NCBI GenBank assembly: GCA_964023275.1
Contig: OZ029915.1
Location: 33,645,989 to 33,709,988 of the forward strand
DNA from: Norana najaformis
Lineage: Eukaryota > Annelida > Clitellata > Crassiclitellata > Hormogastridae
Reading direction: 5' to 3'
DNA length: 64,000 bases
Shown: positions 58,495 through 64,000 of the stretch, piece by piece
Layout: every line of letters begins with the position of its first letter
How positions within the stretch are numbered: position 1 is the stretch's first letter
Made by a program: the position numbers and the translations under genes
The notes under the pieces: generated by a model
What the model saw: the letters and a program-made list of their open reading frames with translations, nothing else
Told to the model about the DNA's origin: nothing
The model's database searches: none

Positions 58495-58625
58495 TTGTTG
58501 TGGGTGGTTAGGAGGAGCGGTGGTGGCGTGGTGGTGGGTGGTGGTAGTGATGATGATGGGTGGTGGTGACGGTGGGTTGGGTGGGTAGGTAATGGGTATG
58601 TGGTGCTGGGTGGCGTTGGCAGGCT
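58495..58625. repeat. GGT-rich minisatellite
   Basis: TGGTGG and GGGTGG units with strong G bias on the plus strand. Confidence 0.8.
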
Positions 58626-58648
58626 ATGGCTCGCGGTGTTTTATCGGT

Positions 58649-58705
58649 GGATCCGTTTGGGCCATTTCGAAGGATCCGTTTGGGCCATTTCGAGGGACCC
58701 GTTTC
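58649..58705. repeat. 24-bp tandem repeat, about 2.3 units
   Basis: GGATCCGTTTGGGCCATTTC plus GAAor GAG is repeated twice and begins a third, divergent unit (GGACCCGTTTCG). Confidence 0.85.
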
Positions 58706-58877
58706 GCCAATGTGCATCCGATCGACGTAGCCTTGCGTTTTGCAGGGGTTTGTAACCGCAGAAGGCGATTGGGGGTTGTTAAGCCAGGGCTTCTGGCGGT
58801 TAACTGCAATATAACTGCAATAGCACTCGTTACAAAAGCTGCATCAGTTGTATTATGATCGCCATTGCTATTAATGA

Positions 58878-59252
58878 TTATAAAACTATTTCTAATGCTA
58901 CACTTTCCATATTACGTGTATTCCTGAAAACGTATGAAGAGCCTTTTTTAAAACTCACAGATGTCCTGTTACTATTGCAAATAGTATTATTATTAGTCCC
59001 ACTAACCAGGAGTGGCTTGATATTGTGGATATGACGCTGGGAAGCACAGGAAAGTTGTGCGTGACCTTCCATGAAATACCAGGTCATCTGGAACAGCTCA
59101 GCGCCCATTCCTTCATGGTCGGTCAAGTTGGGTGTGTAATAAGGTGTGCATGTGCTGCAGCGATGTGTTGGCATATGCGCTTCAGCCAAAAGATCCTTTA
59201 GATTTGGAATCAGACGCCTTATGAGTGGCCTTACAGACGTATAAGCAAGCAT
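58878..59252 (-). other. unrecognised 124-codon open frame
   Basis: The central part is rich in Cys, His and Thr (THRCSTCTPYYTPNLTDHEG) and locally more GC-rich than the flanks. A GTTAGT donor-like site interrupts the frame on the minus strand at about 59003. It could be an exon or an old element fragment; I do not recognise it. Confidence 0.2.
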
Positions 59253-60013
59253 AGTATCATTGCCTTTACTATTTCATTGTTACTGTTGGACCTACTCGTG
59301 ACATTTGGCTGACTGTTAGAACATCTTTCACATCTGCATGCTAAGTTACAATCTGGATACTTCAAGTGAAACTGACAATTTCCTATTGAACCGTGTACCA
59401 ACAGAGAAAGGATGTTCGATATTTCGATTGTTGCTGTTTTCTTTGCACTTAAATCTGAAGCTGTTTCAACCTATCCATCACTGTCACCTGTTCATTTAGA
59501 CATGATGAAAATAGCGCTTGGTTTACCTTACTAAGACTGGGATATGTACCTGGCTTGGATTGGTAATAATTCAACATAAACTTTGCCTCTTTTTGGTTAG
59601 AATTGCTGCTACTCTACTACTACTTCTGGCCAATTCCAAGTATCATTGGGCTACTATAGTCTCCTGCTTGAGCTATTTTACGATATTCTTGCTGTTCTGA
59701 CTGATGGTTACAAAGCTACTATTAAGTGCGTTGCTATAGCATAAAATAAATTAAGTAACCTGTTAAACGTGACTTTGAAGGCGACGAAACTCTCATTAAA
59801 CCACTGGCTAATCATAAGATTAAGCTTCACTGGACAGCAGACGACGACGACGCTGTATAAATTTCTATATCCAATTTTCTGGCATTAGTTTTCTTATTAC
59901 ATTCCTATAAATCGGAACTCCAATATATATATATATATATATGCGTATATACACATATATGTATATAAAATTCACGTGTTGCCACCGTAGCTGATTAGTA
60001 TATATAAATCAGA

Positions 60014-60052
<39 letters not shown>

Positions 60053-60454
60053 GCAAATTGATTATCTAGGCGGATTAATATCCGGCCATGGCGTAATCGA
60101 CTGAAGGTTCTGGAAATGTTGTTGCAAATTGAATGACTGTCTCCGTTAATTGTATCTACGACCAAAGAGTTCCGAGCGGCTGTTACATGCAATCTAGCGA
60201 TGGGGCGATGAACGAGAAAATTGTTTGTGCGACGTCGACTATAAATAGAGAAGCGTAAATAAGTAGGTCTTGCAAACGAAAACTTACTTTTCTCTGAAAA
60301 TCAGCTTAAGACTGAAGAACCAGTTGCAATCAGTTGTAAGTTGACTGATTTATGTATAGTAGATTCCAGCGCTATAGAAGGTATTGTGTTAGATTATGCT
60401 GTAGGTAATTATGGGTCTCGTATAAGTGCATTGTCTGGGCTTTGCGTTTATGGA
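59253..60454. other. AT-rich stretch with TA repeats
   Basis: (TA)n tracts at about 59923-59942, 59945-59968 and 60016-60050. No gene recognised. Confidence 0.45.
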
Positions 60455-62600
60455 CAATATATTTTATTTATTTTATTTATTTAAAGCACTTATTACGCAG
60501 GCAGTGTAAGTAAATCTGAATCTGAGGCACAGATGTATGGTCGCTAAGGGCCAAGATAGAGTCAGGAAAAAGCCTGAGTGAACTAATTAGTCTTAACAAG
60601 TGACTCAGATGATGATAGTGAATTGACAACTGGGGCCATTTGTGGTAAACGATTTCAAACACTAGAAGCACAGCAGCTGGAAGAACGTGATCCTACAATT
60701 GTCCTGCAGAACCTAGGTTCTTGCAACAAACCAATATCAGAAGAAGGCAACAGTCTAGAAGGCGATATGGAGTAAGCAGTGCATTAAGATATGACGGAAG
60801 GCTGGTGTTCGAGGCTTTAAAGGTCAGTCTTAAACTTATTATGCCATTCAACAGGATTCCAGTGAAGTTCACGAATCTGATATAATGCATAGTTCAAGAA
60901 GAACATGTTACAAACCTAAGAAGAAAGTTTTGAAGTCTTGGGAACGTTTTGATATTAAAAGAGGATATAACACATAATATCGCTTTTGCGAGTCAACAAG
61001 TGCACAAGCACAGCATCTGTTTTGGCCACGTCATCAATCAGAGAATGCCTGCTGTGACAAAATGACCAGACGTCGTAGAAACAAGACTTGCAAATAGAAG
61101 ATATATGTGAAATCATGGTGAGCGAATTATCAATGGTGACGCAAAGAGTTTTAGTTTGTCACATAATGGGATTTTGGTTAATGCAAGGTCAAGAGATGAA
61201 TGCGAAGAGAAAGACTGCACACGTTGGTGGGTTGCAAAAAGAATTGTTTCTGACTTACCTGGGTTGATTGCAAGGTCAGAACCTGAAATGCCGAATGATG
61301 TGTGGAGTAGAGACAATAAAATTACATGATCCACACAATAAAATGCAGCATTGAAATCGAGAGATACACAAAGATGCTTTGCAGAAGACCATATATTGTT
61401 AACTGTGCCCGAGACAGCAGTCTTGGTTGAATGATGTTTAAGATCAGCTGAAGAGGATTGAAAAGGACTAAAATTCAGAGAAGATGTTATATTCCCCTGA
61501 ACACGTACTAGAAATAGACATTCAAGCAGTTTAGAAAAATCATTCAGATTGGAAACAGGTCTGTAATTAGTCAGACAGTCGTTATCTAGATCACGCTCTT
61601 TTAATAGAGGTATCACAAAAGCAGTTTCAGAGCAGAGGAAAAGCGACCTTTTGCTAAAGGAGAGATTAGCTGAATGAGCAACGAGGATGGAAAAAACATT
61701 AGATCAGGATTTAGTAAGAGAAGTTGGAATGAAGTAAAGCGGTAATGACAAAGATGGAACATTTCCAATGAGTCTTTCAACCTCTTGTACTGTAACTGGA
61801 GATATTGTACAGAACTCATAGCCGGCGTGTCGAAATCATGACGTGGTTTTGTCTAGCCCAGATCTTTGTTTTGATACTGCGCCTCAGATTCAGGTTTACT
61901 GACATTGCGCGCGTTACAAGTGCTTTAAATAAATAAACAAATAAATAAAATAAATAAGTTAGAAATTTTAGCATCAGAAATTTTGAAAAACCTAAACTAA
62001 ATTGATTTTTGTCCTCAAGATCATTACAGTCATTGCAAAACCGTTCGAAGGCCAAGCAGTTTCTTTACAATGCTCCATCAGTCTCTGGCAATTTCAACAA
62101 TGTCCAACTGGTCATGGTGTAACTACTGGCGAGATGTTATAATTAGTTTGTTCGACACCTTGCGAGCTCTTCGGTAGGCAGTTCTGTGGCTATCTTGTTG
62201 AGTTTTCTTCCAACGACTTTCCAGATGACGACGATCTCGCTTGGTTTGCTTTGCTACAGAAAAAGCTATTTACTGTAATTGGCTGGCAGTCTTCTAAAGC
62301 AGGTGCAAATCAACGCAACTTTTCCCAGCCTCCTTAAAATAACAGTATAAATTGCTCTAAAAAGCATCTGCTCTTTAGGATGGCTTTAAAAACAGGGCTT
62401 TGTTGATCAGGGCCCTCTCAAACTCGATTGTGTTGATCTGCTTAATCGGGCGACATGAAACTTCAACTGGACGTCTGGAAGTACTCATTGCCACTGTAGC
62501 ATCGATGAGACTGTGTTCACTGGCTACGATATTTCCAACAGTAGCGACATTACCACTGATCAATAAATTCAGCAGAATTCCATAGTGGGTTAGAGTCGAA
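60455..62600 (-). pseudogene. 5'-truncated L2/CR1-type LINE, ORF2 remnant
   Basis: The minus strand, 5' to 3', shows four conserved stretches. An endonuclease C-terminus reads SEHSLIDATVAMSTSRRPVE and CRPIKQINTIEFERAL (about 62560-62380). A basic linker reads RDRRRLESRWKKTQ (about 62250-62190). The RT start reads PLLKE and NYRPVSNL (about 61620-61550), then motif A SLDFNAAF...VDH (about 61370-61335). An abrupt jump follows to INPGKSETILF, so the segment with the catalytic YxDD is missing. The C-terminus (LQEPR, WNRLPQMAP) and an AAATAAATAAAAT tail end near 60455. Frameshifts, stops, an internal deletion and a nested insertion make it dead. Confidence 0.85.
61840..61960 (+). mobile_element. 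nested LINE 3'-end fragment
   Basis: A plus-strand segment reading CGCCTCAGATTCAGGTTTAC, TGACATTGCGCGCG and AAGTGCTTTAAATAAATAAA matches the 3' end of the surrounding minus-strand LINE (60455-60540). It therefore inserted into, or was inverted within, a relative of itself. Confidence 0.7.
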
Positions 62601-63029
62601 ACATGCTTTTTGAGATCGATTGATGTTAATAAATAGGATAAGGCGTCGTCAATATGATTTCCATCACTGCCCAGACAGTTAAAAATTTCCTATTAATCTT
62701 CATCACATCCTTCAAGCTACACCTGCATCAAAGTGTCGGATGTTGTTTTGTTCTGAATGAGAAGATTTTATAATAAATGTACATAGAATATAGACTCAAA
62801 AACAAAGGCTAATGAATCAAGTGTTACTTTCCAACTTCATGTCAAGCCTAATAGTCTTTATATTCGCATGTTGAGCATTTTACTGTCGCGATATATATGG
62901 GAAATATGGGAAATCGATTTTCAATGACAACTAGTCAAAAGCGAATGGAATTTCTCCCTCCTCCCCCGAAATTGCATCCTACCGCAGACTAATTAATTAT
63001 TGTTAGAATAGTAAATTACATTCATCACA
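62601..63029. other. unassigned AT-rich stretch
   Basis: No gene recognised. Confidence 0.4.
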
Positions 63030-63184
63030 CGCGCAATGTCAGTAAATCTGAATCTGAGGTGCGAAGCAATTGTGATTGAAGGACTTGGCCAAAGCCCTAT
63101 AAAGTATACTTTTCAGAGAAGGTTCGAACCCATCTTTCCAAATTTCAAGCCGAGCACTCTAACCAATTGCTACCGTGCCCCACA
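63030..63184 (-). mobile_element. tRNA-headed SINE-like element with LINE-like tail
   Basis: The minus strand starts GGGGCACGGTAGCAATTGG (A box near 63172-63163), continues TTAGAGTGCTCGG, and has a clean B box GGTTCGAACC (63130-63121). Its far end reads CACCTCAGATTCAGATTTAC, TGACATTGCGCG, matching the LINE 3' region at 60455-60540 and 61840-61960. A tRNA head plus a LINE-shared tail is how SINEs borrow a partner's reverse transcriptase. The tail after GCGCG diverges. Confidence 0.65.
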
Positions 63185-63319
63185 AGATAGTCTTAGACTT
63201 AGCTGGTCTCATTTGTCTGATAGCTTAATAAGCTTTCTTGTGTTGCTAAGTTGTATCATTGAGATCGAGTTTCGATTTTGTTTGTGCGTTGCTACTTTCC
63301 TGTCGACGTGGATATCGTC

Positions 63320-63378
63320 TGCGCCATCGGTTGACGTCTCTTGTGCATTAGACACCGACGCTCTGGAAGTTTCTAATT
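63320..63378. repeat. dispersed old repeat
   Basis: GCGCCATCGGTT, CTTGTGCA.TAGACACCG.CG and GAAGTT.TAATTAAT blocks match 34702-34757 (and copy B). Confidence 0.5.
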
Positions 63379-64000
63379 AATCTGCATGCCAGTGTTTGAA
63401 CAGCAGCGGCGTTTCACTGGCCTTCTTCTTCGATGGGATCGGAATCTGACCTGGAGGGGTTCTGTTGCATGTGGTTCGGGATTGAACCACCTTATCTGAA
63501 CTCTCTGTTGCACGCACCACTTTCTTTCTGACCGTCCTTCACATCTGATATTGATCGGGTCCCTCCTGGAAAGCTGTTGCCCATCGCTCTACCGTCGAGT
63601 GACGGACGATGCCAGCTCCCGTCTTCTTCTCCCAGCTTCCGATAAATTAGCCATTATTTCTGTTCGCATGATCCGTTGCACTGCTGACTGGTCTTCCTCG
63701 ATCGAGCTGCGATGAGTCCTAATCCTCCGCTTCCAACTAGCAACTTCCCAGGGCCGGATCCTGCCTGGCACGTCCTCCATAACGCCCGGTAACACCCTGA
63801 TCCCCGGATCCCCGAAGGAGGAAGTTAAAGGCAGTGGGTTGCGAGGGGGCGCAGTATAAGCGGTGGCGTGGTGAAAGGTGTAATGAGACGGTGAGTGGTC
63901 TGATGCCAGGTGATTAGTGTAGGTCAGGCTCAGCAGCTGTAAACGTCGGAATTAAAAGTTTGTTGCATCGTATTAAATCTCATTCCTCTCCTGCGTTGCT
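63379..64000. other. GC-richer unassigned stretch
   Basis: A minus-strand frame ending at 63589 (63589-63837) is Arg/Glu-rich. A pyrimidine-rich CTTTAACTTCCTCCTTC segment ending in CAG lies just before it, so it could be an exon. I do not recognise it. Confidence 0.25.

Overview
This is non-coding, repeat-rich nuclear DNA of an invertebrate animal. It has no operons or ribosome binding sites. It does have tRNA-derived SINEs, L2/CR1-type LINE remnants, hAT-type miniature transposons, long (CAGA)n, (ATAC)n and (GAA)n-type tracts, TATA and AATAAA signals, and splice-site-like sequences. I cannot fix the phylum; a marine invertebrate (spiralian, hemichordate or echinoderm type) would fit. No host gene can be read with confidence.

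The clearest gene is at 5405-7108, a 567-residue uninterrupted transposase. It sits inside a complete DNA transposon at 4801-7424. The transposon has 12-bp terminal inverted repeats starting CACTGG, a TAA target-site duplication, matching subterminal inverted repeats, a TATA box, a candidate 5'-UTR intron and a polyadenylation signal. It looks recently active and is the best candidate for an under-described system here.

Three non-autonomous DNA elements can be delimited: an element with 67-bp inverted repeats (1830-2146) and two hAT-like elements with perfect 8-bp target duplications (16263-16666 and 29969-30235). LINE remnants lie at 1455-1670, 8231-8565, 9540-9905, 17170-17440, 24540-24850 and 60455-62600; the last is 5'-truncated, internally deleted and interrupted by a tail fragment of its own family. 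One tRNA-derived SINE family occurs at 11215-11483, 44455-44574 and 55239-55506. A second tRNA-headed element (63030-63184) shares a tail segment with the LINE at 60455-62600.

The right half is dominated by two nearly identical blocks, 33819-44574 and 44585-55358, separated by exactly ten Ns. They differ by scattered substitutions and small indels, and the left block ends inside a SINE. This looks like two haplotypes placed end to end by the assembler rather than a real tandem duplication. Each block carries the same candidate two-exon secreted peptide (38564-39078 and 49321-49836) and the same inverted-repeat element.

Possible host regulatory DNA includes a CpG-rich segment with two NRF1-like sites followed by a perfect splice donor (25940-26376), and an E2F/CCAAT-containing segment (29380-29550). 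Everything else is simple sequence, old repeat or unassigned intergenic DNA.
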